The notes: generated from the letters alone by a model not told the origin. 64,000 bases of DNA from Rhodoblastus sp. 17X3 (GCF_030056575.1 NZ_JASHHX010000017.1:24917-88916); one strand, 5' to 3'; numbered from the stretch's first letter, positions 20,105 to 27,835 are shown. Numbers and translations are program-made.

Positions 20105-20656
20105 TTACTCCGCCCGTTCCCCTTTCAGGTCAAAATCGACGCCGACCTCGAGGGCGACCCATTCCCCGGTCGCCCATTCCCCCTGCCCCACGCCGAAGAC
20201 GTCGCGTTTCAGATCGACATGGCCTTTCGCCTGGGCCTTGCGCCCGTCGATCGCCAGCGTGAAAGGCAGGCGAATCTCCTTTGTCACGCCGCGCAAGGTC
20301 AAGTCGCCCAGCGCTTCATAGCCATTGGCCGCGCGGCTCACCTTGCGGGACTCGAACCGCGCCTGCGGAAAGCGCGCCGCGTCGAACCATTCCTTCGACG
20401 GCATCGCCGTGTCGCGCTGCTTGTCTCCGGTGGCGGCGCTGGCGATATCTACCGTCACGACGATCTTGGCGTCGTCGAGCCTGTCCGGGTCGAGCGAGAC
20501 CTGGGCGTCGAAGCGGCTGAACTTGCCCACGAATTTGTCTCCGGTCTGCGTCCCGGAGAAGGTCAGAGCCCTTTCTCCGGGCGCGAGTTTCCAGTCCGCC
20601 GCATGGGAGGCGGACGTCGCCAGAACGAGTGCGGCGAAAGCGGCGGCGAATTTCAT
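20105..20656 (-). CDS. YceI family periplasmic protein
   Basis: 183 residues with a signal peptide (residues 1-19, cleavage near SHA-AD). YceI proteins are lipocalin-like beta barrels that bind polyisoprenoid or similar lipids. The family pattern is present: an N-terminal LTFSGTQTGDKFVGKFSRFDAQVSLDPD, a middle SKEWFDAARFPQARFES and a C-terminal DLKRDVFGVGQGEW. It is the third gene of a YceI-cytochrome b561-YceI operon, with the start codon overlapping the b561 stop by 4 bp. A role in membrane redox or stress is inferred only from context. Confidence 0.88.
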   Translation of the reverse strand: MKFAAAFAALVLATSASHAADWKLAPGERALTFSGTQTGDKFVGKFSRFDAQVSLDPDRLDDAKIVVTVDIASAATGDKQRDTAMPSKEWFDAARFPQARFESRKVSRAANGYEALGDLTLRGVTKEIRLPFTLAIDGRKAQAKGHVDLKRDVFGVGQGEWATGEWVALEVGVDFDLKGERAE

Positions 20657-21237
20657 TTGGCGTTCTCCTTGCGGCCGCCAGACAGCGACATGCGGGACAG
20701 AGGCGCATCGCCCTTGAATGCATGGCGCAAGGCCGCGCCGATATGGATCGCGAGAACGGCGATAAGGGCGAAGGCGCCGTAATCATGTGCAAGCTTGAAC
20801 GCTGCTGCAACAGGCGCCTTGTCGGTCAGTTCGGCCAGGAAGGGAATATGCGGCCAGGACAGAAGCCCGAACAGCACGGTCGGAATGTTCAGCGGCGAGG
20901 CAGAAACGAAGGCCCAACCGCTCAGCGGCAGCGCGAACATGAAGAGATAGAGCAGGACATGCCCGGCATGGGCGGCCGTCCGCTCCAGCGCCGGCATCGT
21001 CTCCGGCAGCGGCGGCGCACGATGCGTCAACCGCCACGCCAGCCGCACGACGGCCAGAAGCAGAATGACGACGCCAATGGATTTATGCAGCTGAAAGAGC
21101 TGAAACACGCGCATCTTGGGCAGATCCGCGTGTTTCATCGCCAGTCCGACGCCGATCAAGACGATGATTCCGAGCGCCATCGTCCAATGCAGGACGACGG
21201 CGACCACGTCATAGCGCTGGATCGGCGGCTTGCTCAT
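20653..21237 (-). CDS. Cytochrome b561 family protein
   Basis: 194 residues with four predicted membrane helices. These di-heme proteins shuttle electrons between membrane quinol and periplasmic acceptors. Heme-ligand His candidates are YDVVAVVLHWTMALG (helix 1), LFQLHKSIGV (helix 2), AHAGHVLLYLFMFALP (helix 3) and AFKLAHDYGAFALIAVLAIHIGAALRH (helix 4). It lies between two YceI genes (1-bp gap upstream, 4-bp overlap downstream), a widespread triad of unknown function, and diverges from a LysR regulator. Confidence 0.9.
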   Translation of the reverse strand: MSKPPIQRYDVVAVVLHWTMALGIIVLIGVGLAMKHADLPKMRVFQLFQLHKSIGVVILLLAVVRLAWRLTHRAPPLPETMPALERTAAHAGHVLLYLFMFALPLSGWAFVSASPLNIPTVLFGLLSWPHIPFLAELTDKAPVAAAFKLAHDYGAFALIAVLAIHIGAALRHAFKGDAPLSRMSLSGGRKENAK

Positions 21238-21238
21238 A

Positions 21239-21847
21239 TTACTGTTGAAGTTCGAAAGCGGCGTTGATGGTCACATGGACCTCGTCGCCGATCATCGGCG
21301 CATATTTCGAGACGCCAAAGTCCGTGCGCTTGATCACGCCTGTTCCCTCAAAGCCGACCGTATAGGCCTTGTCGATCGGATTGACACCGGCGCCGACGAA
21401 ATGCGCCTTGAGCGTCAAGGGCTTGGTCACGCCATGAAGGGTCAGTTCGCCGGCGATGGTCGCCTCATTGGCGCCGGTCGGCGTCACCTTGGTCGAAACA
21501 AACGTCGCCTTGGGATATTTCGCGGCGTCCAGCCATTCCGGGTCCTTCAGCTCGTCGGTAAGCTTCTGCACCGTGGTCAGAATGGTGGCGGCGTCGACGG
21601 AAACTTCAAGTTTCGAGTTTTCCGGCTTGGCGGGGTCAAGCTTCAGCGATCCGGAGGCGCCGGACAGGACGCCGGAGAAATTCGACAGGCCGAAATGCGA
21701 AACCGTGAAATTGATCTGGGTGTGATAGGGCTCGACCTTGTAAACGCCGGCCTTGACGTCCTTGCCAGCAGCCTCGGCAAGAACGGCGGAGCCGGCCCCG
21801 GCGAGCAGAAGAGCGCCGATAGCGCCGGCGGCGAGAATGCGATTCAT
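21239..21847 (-). CDS. YceI family periplasmic protein
   Basis: 202 residues with a clear signal peptide (residues 1-24, AGSAVLAEA region). The beta-barrel family motifs are visible: YKVEPYHTQINFTVSHFGLSNFSG, DPEWLDAAKYPKATFVSTKVTP and a C-terminal IKRTDFGVSKYAPMIGDEV. It is the first gene of the triad and closer to the classic YceI sequence than its downstream paralogue. The promoter probably lies in the 153 bp shared with the divergent LysR gene, where a palindromic operator occurs. Confidence 0.93.
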   Translation of the reverse strand: MNRILAAGAIGALLLAGAGSAVLAEAAGKDVKAGVYKVEPYHTQINFTVSHFGLSNFSGVLSGASGSLKLDPAKPENSKLEVSVDAATILTTVQKLTDELKDPEWLDAAKYPKATFVSTKVTPTGANEATIAGELTLHGVTKPLTLKAHFVGAGVNPIDKAYTVGFEGTGVIKRTDFGVSKYAPMIGDEVHVTINAAFELQQ

Positions 21848-21970
21848 GGGAGTTTTCCTTTTCGTGGAAGCAGTTCATGGAGCCAAGCGACATTGGCGGA
21901 AAAATCCGCCTGACTTGCGCCTAGATTGCCGCCGGGCTCCCCTCCCCGTCTAGCCGTTGGTTTACGATAT

Positions 21971-21995
21971 ATTCCATCTGATTTTCAGATAGAAT
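21971..21995. promoter_or_regulatory. Palindromic LysR-type operator between yceI operon and lysR
   Basis: ATTCCATCTG and CAGATAGAAT are 10-bp arms with one mismatch around a 5-base spacer. The core ATCTGA-TTT-TCAGAT is perfect and includes a T-N11-A motif. It ends 5 bp before the LysR start codon, a typical autoregulatory site, and lies in the divergent promoter region of the yceI operon. Confidence 0.6.
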
Positions 21996-22000
21996 GCGTC

Positions 22001-22900
22001 ATGCACGACCGCCTTTCGCTCGATCAGATCCGCACCTTCATCGCCGCCGCCGAAGAAGGCAGCTTCTCCGCCGCCGCGCGCAAGCTCGGGCGCGCGCAAT
22101 CGGCGGTGAGCGACCTTGTCCGCCGGATGGAAGAACAGCTTGGCGTCGCCCTGTTCGACCGCGCCAGCCGCTCGCCGACCCTCACGGCGGCGGGGCGCCT
22201 GCTGCTGAAGGACGCCCGCGTCATCGGCGGCGCGGTCGACTTCCTGAATTTCCGCGCCAAAGGCCTGTCGCAGGGGCTCGAGCCGGAGCTCTGCGCCGTC
22301 ATCGACGTCTATTTTCCGTTCCATGCGATCACCGAGGCGGCGAAACATTTTCGCCAGGAGTTCCCCGCCACGCCGCTGCGCCTCTATGTCGAGGTGTTGG
22401 GCGGCGCCACGGAGCCGGTGCTGGATGGCCGCGCCAGCCTCGCCGTCGTCGGCGGCCCCGCGCCCCTTCCCGAGGGCTTAAGCAGCGAACCGCTCAACGG
22501 CGTCGACATCGTCATGGTCGCTGCGCCCGACCACCCGCTCGCAGCTTACGAGGGCGTCATCCCACAAAGCGAACTGGCCAGACATGTGCAGCTCGTGCTG
22601 ACCGAACGCTCCAACCGTTCCGCTGGGCTGGAATATGGCGTGATGTCGCCGACGACCTGGCGGCTGGCTGATCTCTATGCCAAACATTCCTTCCTGCTCG
22701 GCGGCCTCGGCTGGGGCTCGATGCCGCTGCACGCCGTGGAGCGCGACCTGGCAGAAGGGCGGCTGACGCGGCTCGCGACGCCGGAAAGCCCGATCACCGG
22801 ACGGATCGTGCCCATGTCGGCGGTCTATCGCGCCTCGGCGCCGCCCGGACCGGCGGGGCGCTGGCTGATCGACAGGCTGAAGGGCTGCCCCTCGAATTGA
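22001..22900 (+). CDS. LysR family transcriptional regulator
   Basis: 299 residues from ATG 22001. A longer start at 21926 would lie across the operator and add 25 unrelated residues. The N-terminal winged helix-turn-helix is LSLDQIRTFIAAAEEGSFSAAARKLGRAQSAVSDLVRRMEEQLG (about residues 5-48). It is followed by the linker helix and a periplasmic-binding-protein-like effector domain. It diverges from the YceI-b561-YceI operon, so control of that operon and of itself is the natural inference. The effector is unknown. It is not obviously the missing FdsR, which would be expected next to fdsG. Confidence 0.9.
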   Translation: MHDRLSLDQIRTFIAAAEEGSFSAAARKLGRAQSAVSDLVRRMEEQLGVALFDRASRSPTLTAAGRLLLKDARVIGGAVDFLNFRAKGLSQGLEPELCAVIDVYFPFHAITEAAKHFRQEFPATPLRLYVEVLGGATEPVLDGRASLAVVGGPAPLPEGLSSEPLNGVDIVMVAAPDHPLAAYEGVIPQSELARHVQLVLTERSNRSAGLEYGVMSPTTWRLADLYAKHSFLLGGLGWGSMPLHAVERDLAEGRLTRLATPESPITGRIVPMSAVYRASAPPGPAGRWLIDRLKGCPSN

Positions 22901-22920
22901 GCTGGCGCGGCATATCCCAG

Positions 22921-22937
22921 TTTTGAATTATTCTAAT
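22921..22937. promoter_or_regulatory. Irr-box-like palindrome upstream of the iron import operon
   Basis: TTTTGAA-TTA-TTCTAAT agrees with the remembered Irr element TTTAGAA-N3-TTCTAAA at 12 of 14 positions. It lies 84 bp upstream of the chosen start of the barrel-like gene, nearly the same distance as the box before bfd. It supports iron control of the operon and argues against a translation start at 22923. Confidence 0.5.
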
Positions 22938-23021
22938 GAGCAATATTTCGTTTGCGTCTTTTTTGCGACGCAGCAAGAAAGGATGGGCAAGCTCATTCAC
23001 AAGCAGCGCCGGAACGCTTTC

Positions 23022-23912
23022 ATGATCAAGTCCCTGTCCCGCATCGCCTTTTGTTCGGCGGCGTTCTGCGCGCTGGTCGGCGCCGCGCACGCGCAGGAAG
23101 CTTTCTCTGGCCGCTATTACGAGCTTGAGACAAAATATCTGTTCGGCTTTACCCAGGGCACGGATATCGGCGCGGAAGGCGAGAAGGAATTCGAGTCGGA
23201 AACCACCGGCGCCTTCGGCAAGAGAGGCGGGAGCTATCGCGCGATCGAGCAGGAACTGGAATTCGAACACGTCCCCTCGCAATATTGGGGCTATGAATTG
23301 TCGATCCACGGCCTGTCGCAGCAGATCAATGGCGTAGCGGGCCTGGACGATTTCAACCGGGCGGATTTCGCCGGTCTCTCGTGGAAGCCCAAATGGCTGA
23401 TCATCGGGCGCGGCCCCGGCAATCCCATTGGCCTGTCGCTCTCGGTTCAGCCGGAATGGGGCCGCAGCGTCGGACCCAATGGCGTCCACGCCAATAGTTT
23501 CGCCATGGAGACGCGCCTCGCCGCCGATACCGAGCTGATTCCGAATATGCTTTATGCAGCGGCGAACCTGATCTACGCCCCGGAGGTCGAGCGCGCGCCC
23601 GGCGATCCGAGCTGGAGCCGGTCCTCTGGCTTCGGAGCCACCGCCGCCATGGCCTATCGTGTGACGCCCCAGGCCACGCTCGGCGGCGAAGTGGAATATT
23701 ACCGCGCCTATGACGGCTTCGGCTTCAATACTTACAGTGGCGGCGCCTTGTATCTGGGACCGACCTTGCACATCCAGTTCAGTCCGAAGATATTCCTCGC
23801 CGCCGCCTGGTCGTTCCAGGTCGCGGGCCGCGCGCAGGGCGAGACCGGAAGTCTCGACCTGACCAATTTCGAACGCCAATACGCGAATTTGAAGGTCGGC
23901 TTCGAATTCTGA
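23022..23912 (+). CDS. Putative outer-membrane beta-barrel protein of an iron import operon
   Basis: 296 residues. I do not recognise a named family. A clear signal peptide (MIKSLSRIAFCSAAFCALVGAAHA-QE) argues for the start at 23022; ATG 22983 is possible. The mature part alternates polar and aromatic residues in beta-strand fashion (YYELETKYLFGFTQG, YWGYELSIHGLSQQ, TLHIQFSPKIFLAAAWSF) and ends with a terminal Phe (VGFEF), the classic C-terminal signature of outer-membrane barrels. It is followed after 32 bp by a cupredoxin and then FTR1, so a role in bringing iron across the outer membrane or sensing it is inferred, not shown. Confidence 0.65.
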   Translation: MIKSLSRIAFCSAAFCALVGAAHAQEAFSGRYYELETKYLFGFTQGTDIGAEGEKEFESETTGAFGKRGGSYRAIEQELEFEHVPSQYWGYELSIHGLSQQINGVAGLDDFNRADFAGLSWKPKWLIIGRGPGNPIGLSLSVQPEWGRSVGPNGVHANSFAMETRLAADTELIPNMLYAAANLIYAPEVERAPGDPSWSRSSGFGATAAMAYRVTPQATLGGEVEYYRAYDGFGFNTYSGGALYLGPTLHIQFSPKIFLAAAWSFQVAGRAQGETGSLDLTNFERQYANLKVGFEF

Positions 23913-23944
23913 CCCTTTGGCCCGCCTATCACTGGGAGAAGAAA

Positions 23945-24277
23945 ATGAAAGCTGCACGCAATTCCGCCCTTATCGCCCTCGCGCTGCTGTTCGCCGCGCC
24001 CGCACTGGCGCAGCAGGCAAGCGTGCGCCTGACGATCAAGGACCATAAGTTCTCGCCTGCCGAAGCGCGCGCCCCGGCCAACCAGGCCTTCACCATCGTT
24101 GTGAAAAACCTGGACTCGACCGCCGCCGAATTCGAGAGCAAGAGCTTGCGCGTCGAAAAGATCATCGCGCCCGGCGGCGAAGTCTCGATGCAGATCCGTC
24201 CGCTCAACGCCGGCCGCTATCGCTTCTTCGACGATTTCCATCAGGCCACGACCGAAGGCGAACTCGTCGTCGAATAG
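23945..24277 (+). CDS. Cupredoxin domain periplasmic protein (FtrB/EfeO-type)
   Basis: 110 residues with a signal peptide (residues 1-22, ALA-QQ). The mature protein is one cupredoxin domain with the segment AEFESKSLRVEKIIAPGGEV and the end GRYRFFDDFHQATTEGELVVE, which is characteristic of the cupredoxins that accompany FTR1-type iron permeases. No Cys is present, so a classic type 1 copper site is absent. Partner function in periplasmic ferrous iron oxidation or delivery to FTR1 is known for related FtrB/EfeO proteins. The Shine-Dalgarno is GGGAG, and FTR1 begins 10 bp downstream. Confidence 0.85.
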   Translation: MKAARNSALIALALLFAAPALAQQASVRLTIKDHKFSPAEARAPANQAFTIVVKNLDSTAAEFESKSLRVEKIIAPGGEVSMQIRPLNAGRYRFFDDFHQATTEGELVVE

Positions 24278-24287
24278 GAATCAGGAA

Positions 24288-25109
24288 ATGCTGGGCGCGC
24301 TGATCATTGTCTTTCGTGAAGTCATCGAGGCCGGCCTGATCGTCGGCATCGTGCTTGCGGTCACGCGCGGCGTGCCGGGCCGCGGCGCCTATGTCGGCGG
24401 CGGATTGGCCGCTGGCCTGCTCGGCGCCGCGATGGTCGCGGTTTTCGCCGGCGCGCTCGCCGACGCCTTTTCGGGCGCGGGGCAGGAATTGTTCAACGCC
24501 GGCATCCTCGCCCTCGCGGTCGTCATGCTCGCTTGGCACAACATCTGGATGGCGAGCCACGGCCGCGAAATGGCCGCCAACCTGCGCAGTGTCGGCGTCG
24601 CGGTCGCGGAAGGCTCGCAGAGCATGACGGCTTTGGCCGTGGTCGTCGCCGTCGCGGTCCTGCGCGAAGGCTCGGAGGTCGTGCTGTTTCTCTACGGGAT
24701 CGCGGCTTCGGGAACGGCCGGATTCGGCCAGTTGCTGCTCGGCGGCCTGATCGGGCTCGCGCTCGGCGGCGCGCTGTCCCTGTTGATGTTCTATGGCCTC
24801 GTCGCAATACCGGCCCGCTATCTTTTCACCGTGACCACCGCGCTCATCACCTTCCTCGCCGCCGGCATGGCGTCGCAATGCGTGGTGTTCCTCCAGCAGG
24901 CGGGCCTCGTCACCGCTCTCTCTGGCACGCTATGGGACACGTCGGCGATCCTGCCCGACGATTCCATCGCCGGCCGCATCGCCCATGTTCTGTTCGGCTA
25001 TGTGGATCAGCCCTCGGGCGCGCAGGCGCTTGTCTATTTCCTGGCGCTTGCCGGCATTTTCATCGCCACCCGCCTTGCCGCGCCCGCGCGCCGGCCCGCC
25101 GCCGCCTGA
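24288..25109 (+). CDS. FTR1 family high-affinity iron permease
   Basis: 273 residues with seven predicted membrane helices. FTR1/EfeU permeases import iron, with ferrous iron oxidised in transit. Both REXXE iron-binding motifs are present: REVIE in helix 1 (FREVIEAGLIVGIVLA) and REGSE in helix 4 (LREGSEVVLFLYGIAA). It is the last gene of a barrel-cupredoxin-FTR1 operon. Unlike EfeUOB or FtrABCD there is no DyP peroxidase, EfeO M75 domain, P19 protein or polyferredoxin nearby, so the electron acceptor is not evident. Confidence 0.93.
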   Translation: MLGALIIVFREVIEAGLIVGIVLAVTRGVPGRGAYVGGGLAAGLLGAAMVAVFAGALADAFSGAGQELFNAGILALAVVMLAWHNIWMASHGREMAANLRSVGVAVAEGSQSMTALAVVVAVAVLREGSEVVLFLYGIAASGTAGFGQLLLGGLIGLALGGALSLLMFYGLVAIPARYLFTVTTALITFLAAGMASQCVVFLQQAGLVTALSGTLWDTSAILPDDSIAGRIAHVLFGYVDQPSGAQALVYFLALAGIFIATRLAAPARRPAAA

Positions 25110-25296
25110 AACCCCGCGAAACCGCATTTAAATTGACGCGCATCATGGCGGCGAGGCCCGGCGTCGCCTATGTTCAAACATGGCGGAGGAAACCAAAGGC
25201 GCCGGCCCGAGCGCTGGCCCCGGGGTGCAACAACCGCCCCGCCTCCGGCAAGCCGCGCCAAAAGCGGCGGTCCACCCGAAAGTCGGGAGCAGTATC

Positions 25297-25749
25297 GTGA
25301 GCAAAATCGCCCTTCCACATGACGCATTCGTCTTCGTCGGCGACGGTCGCAAGGCGCTATTCCTGCGCAATGAGGGGGATGAGAAATTCGCCAATCTGGT
25401 CACGGAGCGCGTGTTGAACGGAGAGGAAAATCCGCCGACGCACGAGCAAGGCAGCGACCGCCCCGGTCGCGCTTATACAAGCGCTGGATTGGGCGCGCGC
25501 AGTTCTGTCGAAATGACCGACTGGCATGAAATTGAAGAGCATCGTTTCGCCCAGCGCGCCGCCGAAGCGCTCGAAGTTCTCGTGCGCGAACGCGGAACCC
25601 GGGTTCTGGTGATCGCAGCGCCCGCCAGGACGCTCGCCGACTTGCGGCGCACTCTCCACGCTGACGTCAAGAGCAAGGTGATCGCCGAGATCGACAAGGA
25701 TTTCACCAAGATCCCCGTCTGGGAGATCGAAAAACATATCCTCGGCTGA
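25297..25749 (+). CDS. Host attachment-like family protein
   Basis: 150 residues from GTG 25297. An upstream ATG 25180 would add 39 Pro/Ala-rich residues of poor coding character. The sequence fits the family annotated as protein required for attachment to host cells: N-terminal LPHDAFVFVGDGRKALFLRNEGDE, a middle AGLGARSSVEMTDWHEIEEHRFAQRAAEAL and a late VLVIAAPARTLADLRR. The fold resembles the eRF1/Pelota middle domain, and the name comes from a symbiosis phenotype in one relative. Its real role here is unknown. It stands alone and is followed by a strong terminator. Confidence 0.8.
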   Translation: MSKIALPHDAFVFVGDGRKALFLRNEGDEKFANLVTERVLNGEENPPTHEQGSDRPGRAYTSAGLGARSSVEMTDWHEIEEHRFAQRAAEALEVLVRERGTRVLVIAAPARTLADLRRTLHADVKSKVIAEIDKDFTKIPVWEIEKHILG

Positions 25750-25770
25750 TTTTTGGTCGGCTGACCGTGT

Positions 25771-25800
25771 ATGCGCCGCCCTCCGGGCGGCGCATTTTTC
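25771..25800 (+). terminator. Rho-independent terminator
   Basis: A perfect 11-bp stem, ATGCGCCGCCC (25771-25781) with GGGCGGCGCAT (25785-25795), is followed by TTTTC. It is 22 bp after the attachment-family stop codon. Confidence 0.9.
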
Positions 25801-25829
25801 ATGCGCGCGGCGAAGTCACCGCCCGGCCA

Positions 25830-26009
25830 TTACGAACGGACTTTGCCCGATCGTGACGCAGCCGCATTTGTTTTCCCCGCATCGGCGCCGTATTCAACGC
25901 GCCGGCCGGAAAAATTCTCGCCCGACGCATTCGGCAGCAGCCCGGAATAAAGGCCTGGCGCGCCGTCGTCATACAGGACCGCGCGCAAAATCTTACGCCA
26001 TAACTCCAT
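25830..26009 (-). CDS. Small hypothetical protein (59 residues)
   Basis: ATG at 26009 runs to TAA at 25830. The product begins MELWRKILRAVLYDDGAPGLYSGLLP and is hydrophilic afterwards. A strong GGGAGG lies 4 nt before the ATG, and codon positions look Rhizobiales-like (third-position G/C). It ends between two elements, 30 bp from the terminator at 25771-25800. I recognise no family. Support is the ribosome binding site and codon character only, so it may be spurious. The remaining bases of the 25750-26226 gap show nothing else convincing. Confidence 0.5.
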   Translation of the reverse strand: MELWRKILRAVLYDDGAPGLYSGLLPNASGENFSGRRVEYGADAGKTNAAASRSGKVRS

Positions 26010-26226
26010 GGTTCCCTCCCCAGGTCGCCGTGAGCCAGCAAAGGATATAGTTCAGACGAAAAGAATAACCAGAGGGTTAACAGCCTTATCCGACCTTCGA
26101 TAAGGGCGCAGATCCGGTTTCTCCGTTCTTCCAGCTGATTTCTGGAACGCGACGCCGCGTCCGAGCGTTTCCGAAATGCGAGCGGCGGCGCACACGACCC
26201 GCCCGATCATTCGGGGAACAGGGCAG

Positions 26227-26577
26227 ATGAACGAATCCCTTCAAGAAAAATCATGCACGCCCTGCCGCGGAGGCGCGCCGCCGCTGACGCGGGAGGAAGC
26301 CGAACATTTCCACGCGGAGGCGCGTGACTGGCGGCTGGACCAGGACGCGCGCCGGATCGAACGCAGCTTTCATTTCACCAATTTCCGGACAGCGCTTGCT
26401 TTCGTTGACGCCATCGGCGCACTCGCCGAAGCCGAAGGCCATCATCCGGACATCCACTTTGGCTGGGGCTACGCGACTGTGTTTCTCCAGACCAAGAAGA
26501 TCAAGGGCCTGCATGAGAACGACTTCATCATGGCGGCAAAGATCGATCGCCTGTTTGCGCAAAGCTCAGCCGCGTGA
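26227..26577 (+). CDS. phhB: 4a-hydroxytetrahydrobiopterin dehydratase (pterin-4a-carbinolamine dehydratase)
   Basis: 116 residues from ATG 26227; ATG 26176 would add 17 residues. It dehydrates 4a-hydroxytetrahydropterin to recycle the cofactor of aromatic amino acid hydroxylases. The family signature is present: EGHHPDIHFGWGYATVFL with the His-His-Pro, then HENDF further on, and an N-terminal TREEAEHFHAEARDWRLD. No phenylalanine hydroxylase is in the window. Alternative roles (moonlighting or Moco-linked pterin metabolism) have been proposed for bacterial members. Confidence 0.92.
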   Translation: MNESLQEKSCTPCRGGAPPLTREEAEHFHAEARDWRLDQDARRIERSFHFTNFRTALAFVDAIGALAEAEGHHPDIHFGWGYATVFLQTKKIKGLHENDFIMAAKIDRLFAQSSAA

Positions 26578-26757
26578 GGCCACGCCGCGCCTCAATCGCC
26601 CGTTGAAAGCGGATGCCCAAACGCTCGCCCAGGTCATCGCGCGGGCGCTGTCAGACGCGGGCGCGCTAAAGCCAAGTTCTATCACAAATAGCAAACGTCG
26701 GAGCTTGCCTGGCTTTTGAGCCAACTCGAACCTCGAAGGGTCGTGAAACTCAGTACG
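26578..26757. other. Gap with a possible gene remnant
   Basis: No full gene. One frame after 26598 reads LKADAQTLAQVIARALSDAGALKP and then quickly stops. It looks like the C-terminal helix of a larger protein whose start is missing. It may be a relic or chance. Confidence 0.25.
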
Positions 26758-27105
26758 TCATGTTGTGTCCCGCATCGATGGGGCGGGGACCGCTCCCATG
26801 CACTGCTGCACCTCGCCCGGCACGTCATAGTCGCACATGATTGCACGGCTGTCGCGCAGGCCACACGCCTCTCGTTGCACCACGAACATCCAGAGGGCTT
26901 GGCCGGCCTCCGTCACCAGGATGCGCCGCGCCTGTTTTGACGCCGGCGCGCCCGAGCGCGGGTGAGCGGCGTCGAACTCTCGCAGCTTGGCGAGCGCCTC
27001 TTCCAGCGCTCGTCCCATCCGCCCGAGCGCAAAAGCCTTCTCCTGAGCGATCTCATAGTTGAGAACGTCAATGGGAGCGCGATCAAGGCGAAAATCGCGG
27101 GACAT
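26758..27105 (-). CDS. DUF6665 family protein
   Basis: 115 residues, function unknown. I assign the family from memory of its hallmarks: an N-terminal LNYEIAQEKAFALGRMGRALEEALAKL helix, a middle AGQALWMFVVQREACGLRD and a C-terminal DYDVPGEVQQCMGAVP. It is predicted cytoplasmic and mostly helical. It lies on the minus strand with no partner gene. The open frame that overlaps its 5' end looks decayed. DUF6665 proteins are common as single genes in Rhizobiales. Confidence 0.65.
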   Translation of the reverse strand: MSRDFRLDRAPIDVLNYEIAQEKAFALGRMGRALEEALAKLREFDAAHPRSGAPASKQARRILVTEAGQALWMFVVQREACGLRDSRAIMCDYDVPGEVQQCMGAVPAPSMRDTT

Positions 27106-27757
27106 CCGTCACGTATAGCTCCACATCGGTCGCCTGCGCAACGATGCGCTCCGCTGCGGCGCCTTCCGAGGGCGCCTTGCTGGGTCACTTCCGGCGGCAA
27201 GCGGAAGGCCGCGTGGGCGTCCGCTCGCAACTTTTCAGCGCGGGCAATGCGGTCGACGCAATCAACTTCGCAAGGCCATCGGCCAATGCAAACCGCTCGT
27301 CGAACCAGTCGAGGACCTGATCTGCTCTCGGCTTCGTCGAACACCTTATCTCGATGTCCACGAAACCGGCAGCAGCTCAGTCGCCCTTGCCATGCCATCG
27401 CACCACGGCAACTGGAACCGTGAAGGGTCTGCGCTGCGCGCCTCACCAACCGAACCACACTCACACCATCGCACGCGCGCACCGTCTGGCAGGCCAGAGC
27501 GAAAGCCCTTGGCGTCGGCGTCGGCGCTGTCCAAGGTGCGGGGAGCGCAACCGAGGCAAGCCCGCGACCATTGCACTGTGACGCCCTGCCGCACTTGATC
27601 GGGCGTGGGTGAGACGTTGCTCGGGTTTTAAGGTGGAAGCGTGTCAGGTCGGCAGGGTGCTGGCGGAGCGGCGAAGGCGATTCGGGCGCCCTCGCTTCCG
27701 ATATGCTTCCGAAATTAGGTCTACCGGAAGCAGCAAGGCTCTAAGCCCTTGATTAAA
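27106..27757 (-). pseudogene. Gene-poor tract with fragmentary, frame-broken coding remnants
   Basis: No intact gene can be supported. On the minus strand a GTG at 27361 opens VDIEIRC and continues as QVLDWFDERFALADGLAKLIAS. Protein-like sequence then continues in a second frame (ARAEKLRADAHAAFRLPPEV) and in a third (AAAERIVAQATDVELYVTDV), ending at 27083 inside the DUF6665 start. This reads like one small gene with at least two frameshifts. Sequence from 27361 to 27757 shows only short frames. The tract abuts the 3' end of tRNA-Pro, a usual integration point, but no att duplication or integrase was found. Confidence 0.35.
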
Positions 27758-27835
27758 TGGTCGGAGTGGCGGGATTCGAACCCACGACCCCTAGTCCCCC
27801 AGACTAGTGCGCTAACCGGACTGCGCTACACTCCG
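27758..27835 (-). tRNA. tRNA-Pro (anticodon GGG)
   Basis: The complementary strand folds into a full cloverleaf: acceptor CGGAGTG/CACTCCG, D arm with GCGCAGTCCGGTTAGCGC, anticodon stem CTAGT/ACTAG with loop CTGGGGG (anticodon GGG, Pro), and T arm GTGGGTTCGAATCCCGC. The CCA end is encoded at 27758-27760. It lies downstream of merR in an order conserved in Rhizobiales. Confidence 0.96.

Noticed and set aside
22001..22900. LysR gene as the missing formate regulator FdsR
   Set aside because: It is divergent from the yceI operon and 4.6 kb from fds, its own operator differs from the fds palindrome, and context favours yceI control.
27758..27835. tRNA-Pro att site with integrated element
   Set aside because: No duplicate of the tRNA 3' end and no integrase are visible within the window. 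Only a decayed tract is present.
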